Of a stretch of DNA of 15,238 nucleotides, positions 1 through 6,339 are shown piece by piece. The notes below the pieces were generated by a model. The model saw nothing but the letters and a program-made list of their open reading frames with translations, was not told the origin of the DNA and searched no databases. The position numbers and the translations under genes are program-made. The DNA is taken from positions 1-15,238 of the forward strand of contig CAZVWV010000095.1 of NCBI GenBank assembly GCA_964631745.1. The letters are read 5' to 3'. The stretch is from CAZVWV01 sp964631745 (GTDB taxonomy: Bacteria > Bdellovibrionota_C > UBA2361 > JBGSMV01). Position 1 is the first letter of the stretch. Each line of letters begins with the position of its first letter.

Positions 1-1
1 C

Positions 2-1150
2 AACATCACCAAGGATCAGATTCTAGGCCGTATATATCCACCCAAGAAAGGGGCCGACGGAGTTTCGGCCTTGGGAGAAGTTCTACCCGGCAAGCTAGGG
101 CAGCTTGTAAAACCAAAAATCGACAAAACTATCGTAGTAAAGAAAAGCGAACGCAGCGACGAAGAATTTGAAGTCCTGGTCTCGCAAGCCGAGGGCATGC
201 TCGTGGAAGACCAAGGTATACTGGGCATTAAAGATCAGCTAAATATTGACGGCGACCTAGACTTTGCTTGGGGCAATATTGATTTCATCGGTAAAGTCGT
301 AATAAAGGGCGAAGCGCTTAAAGGATTTACGGTAAAAGCGAAAAAGGGCATCGAGCTAAATGGTGGGCTTTCCGGTGCTAATCTTAACTGCGCGGAGGGA
401 GAGATTAAGATTAAGGGCTTGGCGCGCAGCAGCGAGATCTCGCGTGTGATTTCGAGTGGGGACCTCACCTTGAATATGGCTCAAGAGCTAGATGCCGAGG
501 TCGCCGGAAATATTATCATCACCAAGCAGGCCTTGGATTGTAAACTGCGCTCGGCCAAGGGCGTTTCGGCTCTGCAGGGTGAAATTATCGGTGGCAAGAC
601 ATACGCGGTTTGCGGAGTGGAGGCCAAGAATATTGGCAACCAGCGCGGAATCACGACTGAGATTTTTTTATGCAGCGACATCGAGACAACTGCTGAGTAT
701 ATGAGACTGGCGGCTGAAATTCAGAGCCACGAAAAAGCCTTTGAACTCTTAAAGCTTCATTTAGGTCCCCTAGCCCAGAATCCGGCCCGCATTCAGCTGT
801 TGAAAGAGCCGCACCGCGGCAAAATGCAGAAGTTGTTGGCGAAACTTCGAGAAGTGGAAGGCAGCAAAGTTAAGTTAGACGAGCGTAGGGCCGCAATGTT
901 GCTTGAGGGACATTCAAGCCAGAGCACGCGTGTTAACGTAATAGACACCATTTATGACGGGGTAGTCATTCACGCGGGCAAAAATGAATATAAGCAGGTG
1001 GGTGAATTGAAAGGACCCAAGTCGATCGATTATTTGTCAAAGGAAGAACGCTTTGAAGTCGGTGCGCTAAAGCCGCTTGAATGTCAGATGGAACAAACTA
1101 AAACTGGAGGGGGAAATGTCACAGGAAAACCAGAAAAAGCCGCAAAATGA
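2..1150 (+). CDS. DUF342 / FapA-like protein, 5'-truncated by the window edge
   Basis: The frame is open from base 2, so the true start lies upstream. The visible part has 382 residues. It reads as the DUF342 (FapA, 'flagellar assembly protein A') fold: an early GADGVSALGEVLPGK segment, then repetitive short beta-strand units rich in G, I, V and K (roughly residues 65-220) as in a right-handed beta-helix. A charged helical, probably coiled-coil, stretch follows at about 225-300, then a short beta tail containing YDGVVIHAGK. No signal peptide or membrane segment is seen in the visible part, so a cytoplasmic location is likely. FapA family members have been linked to polar or envelope-associated regulation, but the role here is unknown. 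The 3' end overlaps the next gene by 35 bases, so the two are probably co-translated. Family assignment is fairly sure, function is not. Confidence 0.8.
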   Translation, partial: NITKDQILGRIYPPKKGADGVSALGEVLPGKLGQLVKPKIDKTIVVKKSERSDEEFEVLVSQAEGMLVEDQGILGIKDQLNIDGDLDFAWGNIDFIGKVVIKGEALKGFTVKAKKGIELNGGLSGANLNCAEGEIKIKGLARSSEISRVISSGDLTLNMAQELDAEVAGNIIITKQALDCKLRSAKGVSALQGEIIGGKTYAVCGVEAKNIGNQRGITTEIFLCSDIETTAEYMRLAAEIQSHEKAFELLKLHLGPLAQNPARIQLLKEPHRGKMQKLLAKLREVEGSKVKLDERRAAMLLEGHSSQSTRVNVIDTIYDGVVIHAGKNEYKQVGELKGPKSIDYLSKEERFEVGALKPLECQMEQTKTGGGNVTGKPEKAAK

Positions 1151-1658
1151 TCCACAAACAGAGGATCGGGTCAATAATGCTATTCGTAACGCTTGTGGTC
1201 GCCGTTTTGGGGTGCTGGACCAGGGATTTTTGTGTCAATCATTAAGCATCCTAAATCCGCACAGTCCAATTTGCGTGTCCTGCACCGAAACCTTGGCTAA
1301 AACGGTGGAAATTATGCGCACCAAGCGCGTGGGTTGCTTGGTGGTTACCGATCAGGCTGGCAAATTGCTCGGTATCTTTAGCGAGCGAGATCTGATTATG
1401 AAAGTCGAGCTGGATAAGCCCTCAAGGCTTAACGCTCCAATTTCTGAATTCATGACACCGGAACCAGTCTCTGGCACCTTTGACATGACCATGGCTTACG
1501 CCCTGAACCTAATGTCGGGTGGCGGCTTTAGACACCTTCCTTTAGTGGATAACGAGAATCTCGCCGTAGGAATAATTTCCGTAAAAGATGTGGTCGATTA
1601 TATTGTTAAGACGCTTGTGAACGATTTACTCTCGTTTGACATCGCCGGAGACAGCTAG
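1116..1658 (+). CDS. Two-CBS-domain protein
   Basis: 180 residues from the ATG at 1116, which has a good GGAGGGGG ribosome-binding site at 1107-1114. An earlier in-frame TTG at 1077 lacks this and is less likely. After a polar N-terminus of about 45 residues come two tandem CBS motifs forming a Bateman module. The first contains RVGCLVVTDQAGKLLGIFSE followed by RDL. The second contains GGFRHLPLVD and VGIISVKDVVDYI. Such modules bind adenine nucleotides or S-adenosylmethionine and usually regulate a partner. No catalytic domain is attached, so it probably acts as a stand-alone regulatory protein. It starts inside the end of the DUF342 gene, which suggests translational coupling. Its TAG stop lies in a CTAG that also encodes the stop of the convergent prepilin gene. 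Confidence 0.88.
   Translation: MSQENQKKPQNDPQTEDRVNNAIRNACGRRFGVLDQGFLCQSLSILNPHSPICVSCTETLAKTVEIMRTKRVGCLVVTDQAGKLLGIFSERDLIMKVELDKPSRLNAPISEFMTPEPVSGTFDMTMAYALNLMSGGGFRHLPLVDNENLAVGIISVKDVVDYIVKTLVNDLLSFDIAGDS
1655..1658. other. Shared CTAG stop of two convergent genes
   Basis: The palindrome CTAG supplies TAG to the plus-strand CBS gene (1656-1658) and TAG to the minus-strand prepilin gene (1657-1655). The coding regions therefore overlap tail to tail by four bases, and no room is left for an intergenic terminator. Confidence 0.9.
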
Positions 1659-2101
1659 CCGCAACCTGCACCACTCTGATGTTCCTCTTGAAGTTCGAGT
1701 CCATCACCGAAGCGTGTATAGCGAATAAACTCATCGCCGTTGCAGGGATCAACTTGTAGTAGCACCTCGGAGCAGGTGTCATCTGCACATGCGGAATTAT
1801 ACTCCACTTGAAATTTGACATCTTTGGGGAGCTGCATCTGCGGGAGTAGCGCGTAAGCTGCTGGGTCGGAGATCCTTCCTTGTGACATCTGACTAGTAAG
1901 TGGCACTGAACCGGGAGGAGCATCGTAATTTGCGACGCTAGCTTCCAAAACCGTGCGGGCATCATGAATAGTTTTAGTCGCCACGCCATAAGCCGCTGTG
2001 CGCTTATAGACAGAGAATGATGCGATCCCCAATCCCGCTAAAATCCCTAGCAAGACTATGACTGTTAAGAGCTCGATTAACGTAAATCCCTTTTCATTCA
2101 T
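1655..2101 (-). CDS. Type IV prepilin-like protein (PilA/GspG-type N-terminus)
   Basis: 148 residues starting at the ATG at 2101. The N-terminus MNEKGFTLIELLTVIVLLGI is a classic class III signal: a short charged leader, a Gly-Phe cleavage site, Glu at mature position 5, then a hydrophobic helix of about 20 residues. A PilD-type peptidase would cut after G5 and N-methylate the new Phe. The mature region has about 120 residues with four cysteines in the C-terminal part, probably paired in disulfides. It is a pilus or type II secretion pseudopilus subunit. Which one cannot be told, because no assembly genes are nearby. An upstream in-frame GTG at 2122 (adding MVYGVSG) has a plausible AAGG ribosome-binding site at 2132-2135 and is the main alternative start. 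The leader length favours 2101. Confidence 0.85.
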   Translation of the reverse strand: MNEKGFTLIELLTVIVLLGILAGLGIASFSVYKRTAAYGVATKTIHDARTVLEASVANYDAPPGSVPLTSQMSQGRISDPAAYALLPQMQLPKDVKFQVEYNSACADDTCSEVLLQVDPCNGDEFIRYTRFGDGLELQEEHQSGAGCG

Positions 2102-2288
2102 ACCGGAAACCCCATAGACCACTTCTGACTACCTTTAAAGTTCTAGTCCATAACATATGTCGGAATAATACGCAGAACCATTAGGAATCTACGCGAAATT
2201 TGCGCAGGTTATTTTATGTTGAATATTCAGGTAGTTAGGTTTCGGGGCGGTAGCCGCTCAAAAACCTCGGCCAAATTACAAGCGCTGC

Positions 2289-2471
2289 GCAGAGCACGGA
2301 TATTATGGAGCGCCGACGGACGACTCGTCGGCCGGTGCCACGAGGTGGCACAAATTCTTAGGCCGATAGGCAGCAGCCGGTGCGAGCAGGTGGTGGCTAC
2401 GCCCTAAACGATAATGCCACTACAACCACCGGCCGACGAGTCGTCGGCGCTCCATAGTTTTCGTGCTCTGC
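2289..2471. repeat. REPIN/MITE-like long inverted-repeat element
   Basis: The left arm (2289-2337) and right arm (2427-2471) are imperfect reverse complements of about 45 bases. Both begin GCAGAGCACG at the outside and share ATGGAGCGCCGAC and CTCGTCGGCCGGTG. Differences are three mismatches near the outer end and a four-base GACG duplication in the left arm. Each arm contains its own short palindrome; in the right arm GCCGACGA/TCGTCGGC around one base at 2432-2448. The 89-base centre holds a further perfect 7-bp hairpin (GTGCCAC/GTGGCAC, 2335-2341 with 2345-2351). Nested hairpins in inverted pairs are typical of REPINs or small non-autonomous elements. It lies just downstream of the mutase gene and could also act as its transcription terminator. 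No transposase is present and no target-site duplication was identified. Confidence 0.7.
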
Positions 2472-2497
2472 ACGGGATATCTAAGTAGACTCCCGCT

Positions 2498-4072
2498 TCA
2501 CTCGAACTCCCCAAAGACTCCGCGCAACGCATTTGATATTTCTCCCAGCGTAACCCGGCGTCGAGCAGCCTCCACGATATGCGGCATCAGGTTTTCATCG
2601 GTGCGCGCAATCTTTGCGATCGCTTCGATGGCGACTGCGCAAGCTTGCGCGTCACGCTTCGTTCTCATCTCACTCAGCCGAGTGTTCTGTTCAAGCTCAC
2701 TGCTGGGGTCAATCCGCAACAAATTGGGCGCTACATTCTCTTCAACCTCGAATTTGTTAACCCCAACAATAATTCTTTCTTTGCCCTCGATCTCCTTCTG
2801 CCAATTATAGGCCGAGCGCTCGATCTCGCTCTGCGGATATCCCTGTTCAATGGCCCTAATCATTCCCCCTAACGAATCAATATATTCGATGCGCCGCATA
2901 CTTTCCGATTCGATCTGCGCTGTAAGGTTTTCCACATAGTAGGAGCCCGCCAGGGGATCAACCGTATTAGCAATACCGGTCTCATACGCAAGAATCTGCT
3001 GTGTGCGCAAGGCGATCTGCGCGCTCTGCTCCGTGGGCAAACCAAGCGCCTCGTCGAAGGAGTTTGTGTGCAAAGACTGTGTCCCGCCCAGCACGGCCGC
3101 CATGGCCTCCACGGTTGTGCGCACGATGTTGTTCAAGGGCTGCTGCGCCGTCAATGAACTACCTGCGGTCTGAGTGTGGAATCGAAGCGCCCACGATTCC
3201 GGATTTTTGGCCCCAAAGCGTTCTCGCATAATCTTAGCCCAAATTCTGCGGGCTGCTCTGAACTTGGCGATCTCTTCGAAAAAATCTAGGTGGCAATTAA
3301 AAAAGAATGCAAGCCGAGGGGCGAAGTCATCGATTTTCAATCCCGCTTTCAAGGCGGACTCGACGTAAGCGATACCATCAGAGAAGGTAAAGGCCAGCTC
3401 CTCCGGCGCGGTGCTACCGGCCTCGCGAATGTGATACCCCGAGATGCTAATAGTATTCCAGTGAGGTACATTGCTGGCACAGTACCCAAAAATATCCGTT
3501 ATCAATCTGAGCGCCGGTCGCGGCGGAAAGATATAGGTGCCCCGCGCAACGTACTCCTTCAAGACGTCATTCTGAATTGTGCCCTTTAATTTACTCCACT
3601 CTACTTTCCGCTCTTCTGCCACTACCAATAAGAACGCCAGCAAGATTGCGGCGGTAGAATTGATAGTCATAGAGATTGAGACTTCCTCTAATTTGATTCC
3701 GTCAAATAGAATGTGCAGATCTTCCACGCTGGAGATGGCAACCCCTACTCTGCCAACTTCTCCCTTGGCTATGGCCGAATCAGAATCGTGCCCCATCTGC
3801 GTAGGAAGGTCGAAGGCCACGCTCAAACCCGTAGTGCCCTGCTTCAAAAGATACTGATAACGTTGATTAGCCTCCCGCGCCGTACCAAAACCAGCATATT
3901 GCCGCATGGTCCACAAGCGCCCCCGGTACATATTTTTTCGAATTCCGCGGGTGAATGGGTAGCTTCCAGGCGCACCGAGCCCTGACGCGAGATCCTTGGG
4001 AAGATCTTCCGCCGAGTAACACTCCTTTACTTCCACGCCAGAAGCGGTTTTATGGTTCTTAGGTTCGCTCAT
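2498..4072 (-). CDS. mcmA1: Methylmalonyl-CoA mutase, large (catalytic) subunit without B12 domain
   Basis: 524 residues from the ATG at 4072. The protein is the TIM-barrel acyl-CoA mutase domain alone and ends at FGEFE, without the roughly 130-residue cobalamin-binding domain of single-chain mutases. It must therefore pair with a separate B12-binding subunit, not seen here. Substrate-determining residues match methylmalonyl-CoA mutase: Tyr59 in RQYAGF, Arg177 in ARGTYIFPP and His214 in SGYH. Their spacings (118 and 37) equal those of Y89, R207 and H244 in the Propionibacterium enzyme as I recall them. Isobutyryl- and hydroxyisobutyryl-CoA mutases differ at the first two. It converts (R)-methylmalonyl-CoA to succinyl-CoA in the cytoplasm. 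It is divergent from the carboxyltransferase operon and probably co-regulated with it. No strong ribosome-binding site is visible; a TTG two codons upstream (4078) is an alternative start. Confidence 0.95.
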   Translation of the reverse strand: MSEPKNHKTASGVEVKECYSAEDLPKDLASGLGAPGSYPFTRGIRKNMYRGRLWTMRQYAGFGTAREANQRYQYLLKQGTTGLSVAFDLPTQMGHDSDSAIAKGEVGRVGVAISSVEDLHILFDGIKLEEVSISMTINSTAAILLAFLLVVAEERKVEWSKLKGTIQNDVLKEYVARGTYIFPPRPALRLITDIFGYCASNVPHWNTISISGYHIREAGSTAPEELAFTFSDGIAYVESALKAGLKIDDFAPRLAFFFNCHLDFFEEIAKFRAARRIWAKIMRERFGAKNPESWALRFHTQTAGSSLTAQQPLNNIVRTTVEAMAAVLGGTQSLHTNSFDEALGLPTEQSAQIALRTQQILAYETGIANTVDPLAGSYYVENLTAQIESESMRRIEYIDSLGGMIRAIEQGYPQSEIERSAYNWQKEIEGKERIIVGVNKFEVEENVAPNLLRIDPSSELEQNTRLSEMRTKRDAQACAVAIEAIAKIARTDENLMPHIVEAARRRVTLGEISNALRGVFGEFE

Positions 4073-4081
4073 AATCAATCG

Positions 4082-4129
4082 ATAGATAGCATATTATCTT
4101 CGATTGACCTACCCCTATTGGCTATCTAT
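4082..4129. promoter_or_regulatory. Putative operator: 9-bp inverted repeat in the divergent promoter region
   Basis: ATAGATAGC at 4082-4090 is the exact reverse complement of GCTATCTAT at 4121-4129, with 30 bases between. The whole gap between the mutase ATG (4072) and the carboxyltransferase ATG (4140) is only 67 bases. The right half-site overlaps the -10 of the carboxyltransferase promoter, and the left half-site lies beside the mutase start. A regulator binding both could control both directions. The repeat is seen; the function is inferred. Confidence 0.5.
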
Positions 4130-4132
4130 ATT
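4104..4132 (+). promoter_or_regulatory. Sigma70-type promoter of the carboxyltransferase operon, probably leaderless
   Basis: TTGACC (4104-4109), a 17-base spacer, then TATATT (4127-4132). The ATG at 4140 comes seven bases after the -10, about where transcription would start. The mRNA would therefore have little or no leader. This fits the lack of a properly spaced ribosome-binding site, since the only GGAG (4133-4136) is three bases from the ATG. Confidence 0.6.
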
Positions 4133-4139
4133 GGAGCCA

Positions 4140-5690
4140 ATGTCAGGTTTAGAAGAACTTAAAAGAAGAGACGCGCTGGCTGAGCTTGGTGGCGGCACGG
4201 AGCGTATCAACAAGCAGCATGAATCCGGCAAACTCACAGCCCGTGAGCGCGTCGAGCTGTTTTTAGATCCCGGAAGCTTTTCCGAGCTGGACAAATTCGT
4301 GACTCATAAGTCCGAGAACTTCGGTCTCAAAGACAAGAAATTTTTAGGGGACGGTGTCATCACCGGTTCGGGCAGCGTTAATGGCAGGCTTGTCTTCATC
4401 TTTGCTCAGGACTTCACGGTCTTTGGCGGCTCGCTCGCTGCATATCATGCCAAAAAGATCGTTAAGGTCATGGATCTTGCTGCTTCCACCGGCGCCCCTG
4501 TTGTTGGGCTAAATGATTCAGGCGGAGCCCGTATTCAAGAGGGAGTCGAGAGCTTAGGCGGGTACGCCGATATATTTCTGCGCAACACTTTATATTCCGG
4601 CGTAATTCCTCAGATCTCTCTGGTGATGGGACCCTGCGCCGGTGGCGCCGTGTATTCCCCCGCCATTACAGACTTTATACTGATGGTGGATAAGACCAGT
4701 CATATGTTCATCACCGGGCCCGATGTTATCCGCGCCGTTACAAAAGAGGAAGTTCACAAAGATGACTTAGGCGGGGCCATGACTCATAACGCCGTAAGCG
4801 GTGTGGCGCATCTTATTACCAAATCGGATCAGGAGTGTTTGGATACATGCCGTAAGCTCTTAAGCTACCTTCCCCAGAACAATTTAGAAGCGGCCCCGCG
4901 TGTATTAGTTGGCGATCTAGCTTCTCGCGAAACACCAGAGCTCGATTCCGTTGTGCCTGATGCGCCCAACCAGCCCTATGACATGCACAAGATTATCCGA
5001 TCGGTAGCTGACGCTGGCCAGCTTTTTGAGATTCAACCGTATTTCGCTGCAAATATCATCATCGGATTCATCCGCATTGATGGTTTTAGTATAGGCGTGG
5101 TGGCTAATCAGCCCAGCGTGTTGGCCGGTTGTTTGGATATCAATGCCAGCACGAAAGCGGCGCGCTTTGTGCGTTTTTGTGATTGTTTTAACATCCCTCT
5201 GCTTACACTGGTGGATGTTCCCGGATTCTTACCGGGCGTTAACCAGGAGCACGGCGGTATTATCCGACATGGTGCTAAGTTGCTCTTCGCTTTCGCCGAA
5301 GCAACGGTGCCAAAGGTTACTATCATTACCAGAAAAGCGTACGGCGGAGCCTACGATGTCATGAGCTCGAAACATATCCGTGGCGACATTAACTTTGCCT
5401 TTCCAAGCGCGGAAGTGGCCGTGATGGGATCGGAGGGCGCGGTAAATGTTATCTTTAGGCACGAAATCGATAAAGCCGAAAAAGCTGGCACGCTGGCCGA
5501 GACCAGAGCCAAACTAATCGCAGATTATCGGGCCAAGTTTGCAAATCCATGGGAAGCGGCGGAGCTTGGATTTATCGACGCGGTGATCGAGCCCTGTTTC
5601 GCGCGCGAAAAATTGGCGCGAGCCTTCTCAATGTTGCAGGGCAAACGTCAGAGTAACCCCAAAAAGAAGCATGGGAATATTCCGCTATGA
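4140..5690 (+). CDS. pccB: Propionyl-CoA carboxylase beta / methylmalonyl-CoA decarboxylase alpha (biotin-dependent carboxyltransferase)
   Basis: 516 residues, the usual size for the family (MmdA/PccB). The start at 4140 gives the typical N-terminus with ELGGGTERINKQHESGKLTA. Crotonase-type carboxyltransferase halves are clear. The first has FAQDFTVFGG, NDSGGARIQEG and GPCAGGAVYSP. The second has VDVPGFLPG, KAYGGAYDVMSSKHI and AFPSAEVAVMG. Asp406 in AYGGAYD is the position I recall as separating propionyl-CoA from acetyl-CoA preference, and Asp fits propionyl-CoA. It moves CO2 between carboxybiotin and propionyl-CoA/methylmalonyl-CoA. It ends in an ATGA overlap with the next gene. No biotin carboxylase and no membrane decarboxylase beta subunit is in the window, so carboxylase versus Na+-pumping decarboxylase cannot be settled from this gene alone. 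The neighbouring mutase and aerobic ctaA favour carboxylase. Confidence 0.95.
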   Translation: MSGLEELKRRDALAELGGGTERINKQHESGKLTARERVELFLDPGSFSELDKFVTHKSENFGLKDKKFLGDGVITGSGSVNGRLVFIFAQDFTVFGGSLAAYHAKKIVKVMDLAASTGAPVVGLNDSGGARIQEGVESLGGYADIFLRNTLYSGVIPQISLVMGPCAGGAVYSPAITDFILMVDKTSHMFITGPDVIRAVTKEEVHKDDLGGAMTHNAVSGVAHLITKSDQECLDTCRKLLSYLPQNNLEAAPRVLVGDLASRETPELDSVVPDAPNQPYDMHKIIRSVADAGQLFEIQPYFAANIIIGFIRIDGFSIGVVANQPSVLAGCLDINASTKAARFVRFCDCFNIPLLTLVDVPGFLPGVNQEHGGIIRHGAKLLFAFAEATVPKVTIITRKAYGGAYDVMSSKHIRGDINFAFPSAEVAVMGSEGAVNVIFRHEIDKAEKAGTLAETRAKLIADYRAKFANPWEAAELGFIDAVIEPCFAREKLARAFSMLQGKRQSNPKKKHGNIPL

Positions 5691-5995
5691 GTGATGCCAA
5701 CGATGTAAGACTGAAAGCCGCTCTTGCCACGGGCGCTTCAGAGCTTCCCACTGCTCGCTTATTAATTCCGGGCGAAGGCAGCAGCAGCGAAGTCACATTC
5801 GGGGAAGCTCCGTTTGACATTGACGAGGTGCCCTTGGCCTTTGCTTACGATCTCTTGGAAGCCCAGCAAAGGCTGCCAACCGCCCAGGAACTGGCCGCTA
5901 TCGCTGCCGCGCTTTATGAGCTCCTCCCAAAGGAGTCGAGCGAAAGCAACTGGTCGCGCGCGGCTCAATTGGAGGTAATCTGTAATAGATTATGA
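5687..5995 (+). CDS. Small acyl-CoA carboxylase epsilon-like protein
   Basis: 102 residues, with ATGA overlaps at both ends, so it is translated with the carboxyltransferase and biotin carrier. It has no membrane segment, which argues against a decarboxylase gamma (OadG) subunit, often found at this position. The C-terminal half contains RLPTAQELAAIAAALYELLP, a short polar linker, then NWSRAAQLEVI. This resembles the actinobacterial acyl-CoA carboxylase epsilon pattern as I recall it: a PT.EELAAL..VL helix, a linker, and W..(P/A)AR. The acidic N-terminal half is not recognised. Likely role: a small accessory subunit of the carboxylase complex. The coding call is firm from the overlaps; the family call is tentative. 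Confidence 0.75.
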   Translation: MSDANDVRLKAALATGASELPTARLLIPGEGSSSEVTFGEAPFDIDEVPLAFAYDLLEAQQRLPTAQELAAIAAALYELLPKESSESNWSRAAQLEVICNRL

Positions 5996-6339
5996 GCACT
6001 TATAACGTCCGTATAAACCAAAGAGAATTTCAGGTGGAGTTGCAACACAAGCAGGGATCTACCCTTACTTTTGCGATTGAGGGAAGAAGTTACACGGTGC
6101 AGCTTTCCCAGGCCTTTAAGTTTCATGACCAGTCGTCTGATCCTACCCCACTAAGCGCGCCCACGATTTCAAGACATACTGGCCATTCAAGCAACACAGT
6201 AGTAGCGNNNNNNNNNNTGGAAGCCATGAAGATGGAGAACAATATAAATTCCACCCGTGCCGGGAAGATAAAGAGTATTCACGTAAAGAAAGGCGAAGAG
6301 GTGCAAAACGGAGCCGTTTTGGTATCATTTGAGCCATGA
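5992..6339 (+). CDS. Biotin carboxyl carrier protein, interrupted by an assembly gap
   Basis: As written it is 115 residues including four unknowns. The N-terminal part (1-45) is a small beta domain, followed by a linker rich in S, T and P. The biotinyl domain begins at TVVA (69-72) and jumps across the Ns to EAMKMEN. The biotin-accepting lysine is Lys80 (codon 6229-6231). The C-terminal half, GKIKSIHVKKGEEVQNGAVL, is normal. Family members have about 25 residues between 'VVA' and 'LEAMKM' (PMPG...V..GD.V..G...L). Only about four codons are present, so the gap stands for missing sequence and the true protein should be near 135-140 residues. It starts in an ATGA overlap with the epsilon-like gene and ends in one with ctaA. 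It would shuttle carboxybiotin to the carboxyltransferase. Confidence 0.9.
   Translation: MSTYNVRINQREFQVELQHKQGSTLTFAIEGRSYTVQLSQAFKFHDQSSDPTPLSAPTISRHTGHSSNTVVAXXXXEAMKMENNINSTRAGKIKSIHVKKGEEVQNGAVLVSFEP
6208..6217. other. Assembly gap (10 N)
   Basis: Ten Ns lie inside the biotinyl domain of the carrier gene. Comparison with the domain's usual length suggests about 75 real bases are absent, so the run looks like a fixed-length scaffold placeholder. The reading frame across it is accidental. Confidence 0.9.

Noticed and set aside
2216..2407. Plus-strand ORF of 63 codons downstream of the prepilin promoter region
   Set aside because: Most of it lies inside the inverted-repeat element, it has a TTG start, and the composition is not protein-like.
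3290..3857. Several plus-strand ORFs of 90-100 codons
   Set aside because: They lie antisense to the well-conserved mutase gene and have no recognisable motif; they are shadows of it.
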